A stretch of 64,000 bases of DNA. It comes from J054 sp965223095 (GTDB lineage Bacteria > Pseudomonadota > Gammaproteobacteria > Steroidobacterales > GCA-2729495). Where the stretch lies: positions 310,001 to 374,000 of the forward strand of contig OZ244979.1 of the NCBI GenBank assembly GCA_965223095.1. Direction: 5' to 3'. The notes under the pieces are model-generated. The model saw nothing but the letters and a program-made list of their open reading frames with translations, was not told the origin of the DNA and did not search any database. The translations under genes and the position numbers were made by a program. Shown piece after piece: positions 51,588 to 62,841 of the stretch (position 1 is the first letter of the stretch; every line of letters starts with the position of its first letter).

Positions 51588-53300
51588 TTAGCGTATGAAG
51601 CCCATACTTTCCAGCTTCACGAAGATCCGGTGCGCGGCTAGGTCGGGATGCAAACCCACGGTATCGATGCGCAACTCAGGCTTCTGAGGTTCTTCATAGG
51701 GATCGGAAATGCCGGTGAACTCCTTAATGATTCCCGCGCGCGCCTTCGCATAAAGGCCCTTACGATCACGCTCTTCGCAAACTTCGATGGGCGTGGCGAC
51801 GTGCACTTCCACGAAACCGCCATGGGCTTCGATGCCCTCACGCACTTGTCGCCGCGTTGCGGTATACGGAGCAATGGGCGCGCAGATTGCCACACCGCCG
51901 TTCTTGGTAATTTCCGAGGCCACATAGCCGATACGCAAAATATTGAGGTCACGATGCTCTTTTGAAAAGCCCAGTTCACTCGACAAGTTCTTGCGCACCA
52001 AATCTCCATCGAGCAGAGTCACCTGGCGACCACCGTTCTCTAATAATTTCACCAGCAAGGCGTTGGCAATGGTGGACTTACCCGAACCCGACAGCCCGGT
52101 GAAAAACACCGTGAATCCTTGTTTATGCCGGGGCGGATAAGAACGCCGCAACTCCTCGACAACCTTCGGATAAGAAAACCATTCCGGGATGTCCAAGCCT
52201 TCGGCCAAACGCCGCCGAAATTCTGTGCCCGAAATATTTAGCACTTTTTCATTGGGTTTGGTTTCATCGATGGACACGTACTCCGCGCGATCCTCGACAT
52301 AGACCATCAACTGGAACGGCACCATGGTGATGTCGAGTTCAGCTTCGTACTCTTTGAAAAGTTCCTGCGCATCGTAGGGCCCATAGAAAGGCTCACCCTT
52401 GGAATCGTTGCCCGGGCCGGCGTGATCGCGGCCGACTATGAAATGGGTGCAGCCATAATTTTTGCGAATAATGGCGTGCCACAGTGCTTCGCGAGGACCC
52501 GCCATGCGCATGGCCAGCGGCAGTAAGCTGAGCGTGGTCGTTTGTTCGGGATATTGCTCCAGCACATGTTCGTAACAGCGCACGCGAGTGTAGTGATCGA
52601 CGTCGCCCGGTTTGGTCATGCCCACCACCGGTTGAATCAACAGATTCGCCTCGTTATCGCGCGCAGCTCTGAAGGTTAACTCTTGGTGTGCGCGATGCAG
52701 AGGATTTCGCGTCTGAAAGGCCACCACTTTGCGCCAGCCCAACTTGCGAAACCGGCCGCGCAATTCAGCCGGTGTATCCCGCAGCAGCTTGAAATCGTAG
52801 TGCATGGGCGGCTCGATGCCGCGCAACTTGCCGCCTAGATAGACTTCACCAGCCTCGTGCATCAAGTAGTGCACGGCCGGGTGTTTTTCATCCTGAGAAC
52901 CAAAAGCGGCCTGCGCCTCGGTCGGCTTATCCGGTGTCCAAAGATCGCTGACCTCCATGGTCGCAACCAGCACACCTTCTGGATCGCGCAATGCAATGGA
53001 TTGTCCAAGCTCAATTTTTTCGGCGAAATCCTTACTCACATCCAAGGTGATGGGCATGGGCCACAAGGTTCCGTCGGGCAGGCGCATATCTTTCAATACG
53101 CCGTTGTACTCGGCCTCGGTCAAAAACCCCTCCAGGGGCGAAAACGCACCATTGAGCAATAACTCGATATCGCACAACTGCCGGGCCGTGAGGTCCCAGG
53201 AGACGTAATCCCGAGCCTTCTGTTGCTCCTGCTCGGCCGCCGATTCACCGATATAAAGCTCTTTTAATGTCCCACCGTGGGGTTCCTTATATGCGCCCAT
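51588..53300 (-). CDS. Bifunctional sulfate adenylyltransferase / adenylylsulfate kinase
   Basis: This 570-residue fusion makes APS and then PAPS from sulfate and ATP. A PUA-like N-terminal domain (about 1-165) is followed by the homo-oligomeric ATP sulfurylase domain with QTRNPLHRAH (196-205) and GRDHAGPG (290-297), then an APS kinase domain with the P-loop GLSGSGKS (402-409). This Sat-CysC type differs from the CysDN/CysC system of E. coli. GAGGA 7 nt before the ATG is a good ribosome site. It appears monocistronic, with a hairpin between it and ssb upstream. Confidence 0.95.
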   Translation of the reverse strand: MGAYKEPHGGTLKELYIGESAAEQEQQKARDYVSWDLTARQLCDIELLLNGAFSPLEGFLTEAEYNGVLKDMRLPDGTLWPMPITLDVSKDFAEKIELGQSIALRDPEGVLVATMEVSDLWTPDKPTEAQAAFGSQDEKHPAVHYLMHEAGEVYLGGKLRGIEPPMHYDFKLLRDTPAELRGRFRKLGWRKVVAFQTRNPLHRAHQELTFRAARDNEANLLIQPVVGMTKPGDVDHYTRVRCYEHVLEQYPEQTTTLSLLPLAMRMAGPREALWHAIIRKNYGCTHFIVGRDHAGPGNDSKGEPFYGPYDAQELFKEYEAELDITMVPFQLMVYVEDRAEYVSIDETKPNEKVLNISGTEFRRRLAEGLDIPEWFSYPKVVEELRRSYPPRHKQGFTVFFTGLSGSGKSTIANALLVKLLENGGRQVTLLDGDLVRKNLSSELGFSKEHRDLNILRIGYVASEITKNGGVAICAPIAPYTATRRQVREGIEAHGGFVEVHVATPIEVCEERDRKGLYAKARAGIIKEFTGISDPYEEPQKPELRIDTVGLHPDLAAHRIFVKLESMGFIR

Positions 53301-53349
53301 TCTTATGTCCTCACCGTTCCCTGGGTTTTGTCAAAATGTTTTCGTACAA

Positions 53350-53380
53350 ATGAAAGCGGCGCACCGAAACAGGCGCGCCG
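53350..53380 (-). terminator. Probable ssb terminator hairpin
   Basis: On the minus strand, CGGCGCGCC pairs with GGTGCGCCG (9 bp with one G-U) around a TGTTTC loop, followed by CTTTCATTT, about 40 nt after the ssb stop. The U-tract is interrupted, so strength is uncertain. Confidence 0.5.
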
Positions 53381-53417
53381 ACCGAAAGAGTATTACGCTT
53401 AATGTAGGGCAACTGAG

Positions 53418-53870
53418 CTAGAACGGAATATCGTCGTCCTCAAAGGCCTCCGCCGGTGCGCTCTGTGTCTGTGGCGCAGCTGCCCCGCGTGAACCGGAAC
53501 TGCCCCGATCCTGCGCCGGCATGCCGCCACCGCCGCGGCCGCCCAGCATTTGCATCTGATCAGCCACAATTTCGGTGGTATACCGGTCATTGCCATCACG
53601 ATCTTGCCATTTACGTGTGCGCAGCCGCCCCTCCACATAAACCTGCGAGCCTTTGCGAAGATACTCCGACACAATCTCGGCCAGCCGATTGAAAAACACC
53701 ACATTGTGCCACTCGGTACGCTCGGTCTGCTCACCAGTTTCCTTATCTTTCCAGCTCTCGCTGGTGGCGATGCGCACATTGGCCACCGCACCACCGCTGG
53801 GCATATACCGGGTATCCGGGTCCGCGCCCAGGTTGCCAATCAAGATTACTTTGTTAATGCCGCGTGCCAT
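53418..53870 (-). CDS. ssb: Single-stranded DNA-binding protein
   Basis: This 150-residue SSB has an N-terminal OB fold (RGINKVILIGNLGADPDTRY through the ETGEQTERTEWHNVVFF strand), then a Gly/Ala/Gln linker and the acidic tip EDDDIPF that recruits partner proteins. It is divergent from uvrA across 222 bp, the classical ssb/uvrA arrangement. In E. coli this region carries an SOS box; I do not see a canonical one here. Confidence 0.97.
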   Translation of the reverse strand: MARGINKVILIGNLGADPDTRYMPSGGAVANVRIATSESWKDKETGEQTERTEWHNVVFFNRLAEIVSEYLRKGSQVYVEGRLRTRKWQDRDGNDRYTTEIVADQMQMLGGRGGGGMPAQDRGSSGSRGAAAPQTQSAPAEAFEDDDIPF

Positions 53871-54092
53871 GACTAGCCCCTGGATATAAGTACTTGTTAT
53901 TTATAGTGATTTTATGAATCTGCCGCAGATTTCCGCAAGCAGACCCGCTATTGTATGCCGCGCGAGACTAAATGGCACTCACAAATGCGTCATAAGCTTA
54001 GACTTTTGTGGTGAGCGGCTTCTTCAAACCGCGCCTGCGGCGATGATATCTCGTATATTTACAGGTTTGCCGCCGCCCGGGCTCGATTCATT

Positions 54093-56948
<2,856 letters not shown>

Positions 56949-58688
56949 TTAAGACTGCTTCACGTAATCGAAAAACTGTAAGTCACCTAGCTCACCCGGC
57001 AGCGTTTGGTCTGCGCTCGGCCGCTCCCCGAGCCGGTCCGCCAAGTCCTGGGCTTGCTTCAAGTAGTTGGCATAGAGTTCACGACGATAGCTCGTGGAGA
57101 GGGCAGTTCTTTGACACCCGGATGAAGCCAAGGCGGCTTTCAGGGACAAATCATCGGCCAGGGATGCTTCGCGGCGATGGCTCCATGCGCCGGAACTTAA
57201 GTCGAAGTCGTACTCAGCGATAAATTTGTCACCCTGATCGGCCACGAACTTGACGGCCGAAATTACATAGTCGGCCTCAACATCATCCATGCTGAAATGA
57301 AATCCAATACGACACCAGCCCGGCTTGATGCCCGCATAACCTTTTAAAATCCACTCGCGAAAACGTTGCGACTCATCAAGATCAATGCCTAGCAAACGGT
57401 GGCCATAAGGGCCCGCGCAAGAACAACCCGCCCGTGACTGAATACCGAACAAATCGTTTAGCAAGGCAGTCAGAAACTTAGGATGCAGGTAGCGATCGTT
57501 TTTAGACTTAACATTGAAAGACACGATGCCGATTCGCCGGGCCGGGTCGGGGTTACCCAAGATCTCGATACCCGGGTGCGCCGCCCATTCGGTCATGGCT
57601 CGCTGCAACAATTCCGCTTCACGCGCATGGATAGCCTCGGAGCCAAACTGTGCCTTCACCAGAAAGGCCATGGCGGCCTTGATGGTTTGCAGCACGCCCG
57701 GCGTACCCGCCTTTTCGCGTTCTTCGACATCGCGAATATAGTCTTGTCCCGCGGGGCTCACGTAATCCACGGTGCCACCCGCTGCCACGGTAGGTGGCAA
57801 AGTTTCATCATAAAGACGCTGCTTAAATACCAGCACACCGCTTGAGCCCGGTCCACCGATGAATTTATGGGGTGAAACAAACACCGCGTCCAGCGACGCG
57901 TCGCGGCCGTCTTCGCGAGGCGGCGGGTTCATATCGATATTGACATAGGGCGCACTCGCCGCGTAATCGAAGCAAGCCAGGGCGTCATGCTCGTGCAGTA
58001 GACACGCAATTTCAGCGACGGGCGTTACAATGCCCGTCACATTGGAGGCTGCGGAGAAGGAACCAATCCGCAGGCGGCCTTGATACTCAGGCGCCTGCAG
58101 CAATTTTTCCAGATGCGCCAGATCAATACCGCCATCAGCATTGAGATTCACTGCCACCACCGTGGCCAAGCCCTGCCGCCATGACACTTCGTTTGAATGA
58201 TGCTCATAGGGACCGACAAACACCACCGGTTGATGTCGATTCAGATACTGGTGCAGGGTCTCGCGCTGCTCCTGCGTCATGCAACGATCTAAGGCGGCGT
58301 CGACAAAAGCCCGGGTTGCCGGCGGCCAGGCCACACCAAGAATCTGCTGCAGCTTGTCGATGGCGCCGCTGGCGCCATTGCCAACGGCCACGATACGACC
58401 GTCCGGGCCCGCATTGACACCGTCTTTGATGGCGGTTTCCGCTTGATGCAGCAAACTCGTCATGCTGCGGCCGGTGATGTCATCCTCGGTGTGAGTATTG
58501 GCGTAGTGGCGCTGGATGGTCTGAATAAAGTTTTCGATGAATAACAAACAACGGCCCGATGCGGTGTAATCGCAATAAACCATAATGCGTTCGCCGTAGG
58601 GCGTCTCAAATAACGCATCGGCCCCAATGATTTCGTCGCGCAGTGAAGCTATGCTTAACTCTGCGTCGAGGCCGCTGGGTAGATTCAT
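56949..58688 (-). CDS. Class V aminotransferase-fold PLP enzyme, cysteine desulfurase-like
   Basis: This 579-residue PLP enzyme is clearly longer than IscS/SufS (about 400). It shows HHSNEVSWRQG (about 163-173), Asp241 in CFDYAASAPY, and the PLP lysine K275 in VSPHKFIGGPGSSGVL. A Cys-rich loop SRAGCSCAGPYGH (about 412-424) sits where desulfurases carry the catalytic Cys. A C-terminal extension of about 150 residues has no recognised domain. A desulfurase or selenocysteine-lyase-like role is inferred; substrate unknown. Its ATG overlaps the trpS stop by 4 nt. Confidence 0.82.
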   Translation of the reverse strand: MNLPSGLDAELSIASLRDEIIGADALFETPYGERIMVYCDYTASGRCLLFIENFIQTIQRHYANTHTEDDITGRSMTSLLHQAETAIKDGVNAGPDGRIVAVGNGASGAIDKLQQILGVAWPPATRAFVDAALDRCMTQEQRETLHQYLNRHQPVVFVGPYEHHSNEVSWRQGLATVVAVNLNADGGIDLAHLEKLLQAPEYQGRLRIGSFSAASNVTGIVTPVAEIACLLHEHDALACFDYAASAPYVNIDMNPPPREDGRDASLDAVFVSPHKFIGGPGSSGVLVFKQRLYDETLPPTVAAGGTVDYVSPAGQDYIRDVEEREKAGTPGVLQTIKAAMAFLVKAQFGSEAIHAREAELLQRAMTEWAAHPGIEILGNPDPARRIGIVSFNVKSKNDRYLHPKFLTALLNDLFGIQSRAGCSCAGPYGHRLLGIDLDESQRFREWILKGYAGIKPGWCRIGFHFSMDDVEADYVISAVKFVADQGDKFIAEYDFDLSSGAWSHRREASLADDLSLKAALASSGCQRTALSTSYRRELYANYLKQAQDLADRLGERPSADQTLPGELGDLQFFDYVKQS

Positions 58689-59698
58689 TGAGTCAGACCA
58701 CGGATACCAACGGCGTGACGAATTTTCGCCATGAAGGGCGTTGCATATTCACGTGCCCGTGACGCCCCGGCGGCCAATATCGATTCGACATGATCCGGCG
58801 CCGCAATCAAACGATTGTATTCGTCCCGAGCCGCGGCCAAGTGATTATTTAGATATTCGAACAACTCCTGCTTCAGCTCACCCCACGCGATCCCGTCGGC
58901 AAAACGCTCTGCCATGACAGCGGTTTCCTGCGGTTTTGCAAACGCCCGATAGATATCAAAAAGCGTGCTGCCCGCCGTTTCCTTAGGTTCGCCAGGCTCC
59001 AAAGAATTGGTCTTGATCTTCATGATCAGCTTGCGCAGTTTTTTCTCCGGCACAAACAAGGGAATGGTGTTCCCATAACTCTTACTCATTTTTCGCCCGT
59101 CCAGACCGGTAAGAATGGCCGTATCGGCGCCAATCTCCGCCTCGGGAAGTACGAACAAGTCTTCGAATAGGTGGTTGAACCGCTGCGCAATATCGCGCGC
59201 CATTTCCACGTGCTGCTTTTGATCTTTTCCCACCGGCACGCGGTTTGCGTTGAACATGAGGATATCGGCTGACATCAGCACCGGATAGGAAAACAGCGCC
59301 ATGCTGACGCCTTTGTCGGGATCGCGACTACCGCTCGCTTCGTTGGCCTGTACAGCGGCTTTGTAAGCATGGGCGCGGTTCATCAAACCTTTGGCCGTGA
59401 CCGAGCTCAATATCCACGCCAACTCGAGGATTTCCGGAATATCCGACTGCCGGTAGAACACCGCTTGGTTCGTATCCAAACCCATGGCCAGCCAAGACGC
59501 GGCCACCTCCAGACTCGATTGATGAACAGCGGCCGGATCGGTGTTCTTGACCAAGGCGTGGTAGTCCGCCAGAAAATAGTAATTGTCGGTCGCCGCATCG
59601 TGACTGGCCGCGATAGCTGGCCGAATGGCACCGGCGTAGTTCCCTAGGTGCGGCGTGCCGGTGGTGGTTATGCCCGTCAGTACAGTTTGTTTTTGCAT
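58685..59698 (-). CDS. trpS: Tryptophan--tRNA ligase
   Basis: This 337-residue class Ic synthetase has a HIGH-type GTPHLGNYAGAI near the N-terminus and KMSKS in LDGRKMSKSYGN (about 196). PVGKDQKQHVEMARDIAQRF is also characteristic. The start is ATG at 59698 (MQKQTVLTG). It is divergent from the pepQ-like gene across 151 bp and overlaps the downstream PLP-enzyme gene by 4 nt. Confidence 0.96.
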   Translation of the reverse strand: MQKQTVLTGITTTGTPHLGNYAGAIRPAIAASHDAATDNYYFLADYHALVKNTDPAAVHQSSLEVAASWLAMGLDTNQAVFYRQSDIPEILELAWILSSVTAKGLMNRAHAYKAAVQANEASGSRDPDKGVSMALFSYPVLMSADILMFNANRVPVGKDQKQHVEMARDIAQRFNHLFEDLFVLPEAEIGADTAILTGLDGRKMSKSYGNTIPLFVPEKKLRKLIMKIKTNSLEPGEPKETAGSTLFDIYRAFAKPQETAVMAERFADGIAWGELKQELFEYLNNHLAAARDEYNRLIAAPDHVESILAAGASRAREYATPFMAKIRHAVGIRGLTQ

Positions 59699-59849
59699 CT
59701 TAGAAAGTCGGGTCAATGACGACGACGGCCGGCCGGAAATGCAGCAATGATGCCCGATCTGCTGGCTGGTTGGTACTGGGCGGAACAGCCGCGCGTGGAA
59801 TACTCACTGCTATATTAGTGCCTCGAAAGATGAGTAAGGAACACGACGC

Positions 59850-61169
59850 TTGCAAGATGAGTTATACGCAAACCACCTACTAAGCCTATCCAAGCGCTAC
59901 GACGACGCGCTAAGTAAGACAGGCTATTCAGGGGTGCTACTTGGCGCCGGCTTGGAAGCAGACTACTTTCTTGACGACCAGCCCATCCCCTATCGCAGCA
60001 ATCCACAACTGCTGCAATGGCTGCCTCTACCAGCGCACCCGGGAACACTGCTGCTGTATTGTCCAAACAGAAAACCCATCGTGGTCATCGTGCAGGCGGA
60101 AGACTATTGGCGCCTGCCGCCCGCGCTGCCGGGACCGCCCTGGGATGGCGAACTGGACGTTCGCCGCGCAGCAGACCCCCGGTCGGCGTTAAGCGCACTC
60201 GGCACGCTGCCGAATCAACTGGCGCTAATGGGGCCGGAAAGTCATTGGCGGTGTTTGGGACTCCAAGAGCATATAAACCCCAGTGCGATGCTGCACGCGC
60301 TGCACTATCAGCGGGCAGTCAAAACGCCGTATGAGCTTGCCGCCATTCGCGCGGCAACTCGCTTGTCTGTGGCCGGTCATCGCGCCGCGGTCGAAAAGTT
60401 CCGCGATCGAGCCACGGAGTTTGAAATCTTGATGGCATTTCTTGCCGCCACGAAGCAGACAGCCAACGAATTGCCCTATCCAGCCATTGTGGCGGGAGAC
60501 ACGCATGCCGCGGTACTGCACTATCAAAACTACCAGCGTGAGACACCCGTAGCCGCCAGCTTGTTGATTGATGCCGGCTGCGCCAAATTCGGCTACGCCG
60601 CGGATATCACGCGCTGCCACGCCGCCAAAGGACACGGGGAGTTTGCAGCCATGATCGAGGCGATGAACACACTGCAACTGAGCCTGTGTGACGAAGTACG
60701 CCCCGGTAGAGCATTCGGCGATTTGCAAGAGCTAGCCCACCAAAAAATTGCCAATTTGTTAGTTGACTGCGACATCATCGACGCAAGCCTTGAAGCCATT
60801 TTGGACAACGGCGCGAGCGCGGTGTTCTTCCCCCACGGCCTAGGACACCTGCTGGGCTTACAGGTCCACGATGTCGGCGGTAACCTGGGTGAAAAGCCGG
60901 GAGAGTTGCTATCACCGCCTGCCCGCCACCCGAAACTACGTTTCTTGCGCAGGCTACAAGCCGGTCAAGTGCTGACTATCGAACCGGGACTGTATTTTAT
61001 TGATTCGCTACTGCGGGATCTTAAGGCGGGACCCTTGGCCAAAGCAGTCAACTGGGACCGCGTTGAAGCCTTGCGCCCCTATGGCGGTATTCGAATTGAG
61101 GACGATGTCTTAGTCACCGAAGACGGTGCCGAGAATCTAACCCGTGCCGCTTTCGCTGCAGCCCGCTAG
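59850..61169 (+). CDS. pepQ: Xaa-Pro dipeptidase, PepQ-like
   Basis: This 439-residue M24 metallopeptidase is close in length to E. coli PepQ (443). Metal ligands are in LIDAGCAKFGYAADITR, FFPHGLGHLLGLQVHDVGG, LTIEPGLYF and GGIRIEDDVLVTE. It splits X-Pro dipeptides. The start is TTG at 59850, with TAAGGA 9 nt upstream and no ATG nearby. It is convergent with the VOC protein gene. The prolidase assignment over other M24 peptidases rests on length and on the VHDVGG motif. Confidence 0.92.
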   Translation: MQDELYANHLLSLSKRYDDALSKTGYSGVLLGAGLEADYFLDDQPIPYRSNPQLLQWLPLPAHPGTLLLYCPNRKPIVVIVQAEDYWRLPPALPGPPWDGELDVRRAADPRSALSALGTLPNQLALMGPESHWRCLGLQEHINPSAMLHALHYQRAVKTPYELAAIRAATRLSVAGHRAAVEKFRDRATEFEILMAFLAATKQTANELPYPAIVAGDTHAAVLHYQNYQRETPVAASLLIDAGCAKFGYAADITRCHAAKGHGEFAAMIEAMNTLQLSLCDEVRPGRAFGDLQELAHQKIANLLVDCDIIDASLEAILDNGASAVFFPHGLGHLLGLQVHDVGGNLGEKPGELLSPPARHPKLRFLRRLQAGQVLTIEPGLYFIDSLLRDLKAGPLAKAVNWDRVEALRPYGGIRIEDDVLVTEDGAENLTRAAFAAAR

Positions 61170-61173
61170 GCTT

Positions 61174-61575
61174 TCATTCTTTTGTTTGCTGTGCAACCAG
61201 CTGCAATCGCGCGCCGCAAAGCTGAGCGGGGTCGATGTCACGCACCTGCCAATCATCAAGTCCATGGCGGGCAGGTCCGGAAAAAAAATCCTCGCCTAGT
61301 CGTTCGACTTGTTCATCCAAATTTCCGACGCCCAGGGACATGAGCAAAAACCCTTCACCATGGGTTTCGAGATGCCGTGCCACCACCGTGTTCTCGCGAA
61401 CCGGCTGCACCAGTACTAGCCAAGTGTCTCCCAACTGAAAACGCGCGATATCAACGCCGCGTTCTGCCAAATGATCCAAGGAATCCGGCGGACGTTGCAA
61501 CAGTGCCTCCCAGACGGGCAGCGCGAGATTGAGGTCCGCGACCACAAAATTGATGTGGTGAATACCTGCACTCAT
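61174..61575 (-). CDS. VOC (glyoxalase/bleomycin-resistance) family protein
   Basis: This 133-residue single-domain VOC protein has HHINFVVADLNLALPVWEAL at the N-terminus, with the first metal His, and GEGFLLMSLGVGNLDEQVE in the second half, resembling methylmalonyl-CoA epimerase and glyoxalase I families. A Glu/Gln metal ligand is not certain. The substrate is unknown. It is convergent with pepQ (4 nt between stops) and divergent from the RND operon. Confidence 0.82.
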   Translation of the reverse strand: MSAGIHHINFVVADLNLALPVWEALLQRPPDSLDHLAERGVDIARFQLGDTWLVLVQPVRENTVVARHLETHGEGFLLMSLGVGNLDEQVERLGEDFFSGPARHGLDDWQVRDIDPAQLCGARLQLVAQQTKE

Positions 61576-61724
61576 GTCGATAAGCTCCTAGGTCTCCATA
61601 GTCACCATAAGATAAGGTGTGGGCCAGCGGCAGTTCTCATCCGCAGCGGTTACAATTGCTTACCATTCAACCGAGGCCAATCTGCTAGCTTGGGCCTCTA
61701 TGCATCCAAAGGCATGACTTGCGC

Positions 61725-62828
61725 GTGGCTGAACAACACCATAACAGAGCTCACTCGCCGACCCACAAGACCTCGCTAGGCATGCTGCTGCTGGCGCTAA
61801 GCCTGCTGTGTGCCGGCTGTGACACCGCGTTAGACGCCGGCGAAAAAGGTGCCGGCATGGGCGGCGGACCCATGCTGGGCGGCGGCAAGCCCATCAGCGT
61901 GGTCACGGCCACGGTCCAGGCCCAGCGCTTTGCTGATCAAATTGCCGCCTTGGGGACGGCGCGGGCCAATGAATCCATCGATGTCACGTCACGGGTAGCG
62001 GAAATCGTCACGCGCATCGCCTTCGATGAAGGCCAGGACGTTAAAAAAGGAGCGCTACTCGTTGAGCTGGATCATGTGGAAATCGCCGCCGACCTGGCCG
62101 TGGCACAAGCCTCTTTAAAGAAGGTCCAGAGCCAGTTCGCCCGGCGAGAAAGCCTGGCCGCCACCCGCGTGATCTCAGAAGCCGAAATGGAGGAGCTGGC
62201 GGCCGAGGTGGATATCGCCAAGGCGCAGGTTCGTGCGGCCGAAGCCCGGCTAAAAAACGCTTTTATCAAAGCGCCCTTCGCTGGCACCGTGGGTTTGCGT
62301 AGAGTGAGCCTGGGCGATCTAGTGGGGCCGGATACGGTGATCACGACTTTGGATGACACCGCGACGATCAAACTCGAGTTCACGGTACCGGAAGCCTATC
62401 TCGACGCCCTGCGAACGGGACTACCCATCGGTGCCACCACCTCCATCTACCCCGACCAGGTTTTCGCCGGCACTGTCACGCAGATTGACTCGCGAATCGA
62501 CCCAGTCACCCGAGCCGTTCGAGTGGTTGCCGAATTGCCCAATCCGGACCGCATTATCAAACCGGGCATGTTCTTGACCGTGGATATTCGGCGTGATCGT
62601 GATTCGGTAATCTTGATCCCCGAAGAAGCGCTAATGCCCCGTCAGGGCCGACAATTCGTTTATGTCGTCGAAGACGGCAAAGCCATCGAGCGCGAAGTCG
62701 CCCTGGGCGTGCGCACGCCCGGACTCGCGGAGATCCGCGAGGGACTCGCTTCGGGTGCCATCGTCATCACCGAGGGTGCGCAGAAAGTGCGCCACGGCAT
62801 GCCCGTGAACGTGATCTCCAATACCTAG
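61725..62828 (+). CDS. RND efflux periplasmic adaptor (membrane fusion lipoprotein)
   Basis: This 367-residue adaptor has an N-terminal lipoprotein signal with the lipobox LCAGC (about residue 32), a barrel-sandwich/lipoyl half (GTARANESIDVTSRVAEIV), a coiled-coil hairpin (about 105-165, LAVAQASLKKVQSQFARRES), the second lipoyl half (IKAPFAGTVGLRRVSLGDLV) and beta-barrel and membrane-proximal domains. It links the permease to an outer-membrane channel. The start is taken as GTG at 61725; TTG at 61719 is possible. The permease follows after 13 nt. Confidence 0.92.
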   Translation: MAEQHHNRAHSPTHKTSLGMLLLALSLLCAGCDTALDAGEKGAGMGGGPMLGGGKPISVVTATVQAQRFADQIAALGTARANESIDVTSRVAEIVTRIAFDEGQDVKKGALLVELDHVEIAADLAVAQASLKKVQSQFARRESLAATRVISEAEMEELAAEVDIAKAQVRAAEARLKNAFIKAPFAGTVGLRRVSLGDLVGPDTVITTLDDTATIKLEFTVPEAYLDALRTGLPIGATTSIYPDQVFAGTVTQIDSRIDPVTRAVRVVAELPNPDRIIKPGMFLTVDIRRDRDSVILIPEEALMPRQGRQFVYVVEDGKAIEREVALGVRTPGLAEIREGLASGAIVITEGAQKVRHGMPVNVISNT

Positions 62829-62841
62829 CACGGGTCACGGC

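Noticed and set aside
53306..53334. Promoter for sat-cysC based on a perfect TTGACA
   Set aside because: The only place for a -10 box would be AGGACA, which is also the ribosome site and lies next to the ATG; a transcript starting there would lack it.
53871..54092. SOS (LexA) box between ssb and uvrA
   Set aside because: The region has AT-rich stretches but no CTGT-N8-ACAG or close variant, so SOS control cannot be claimed from sequence.
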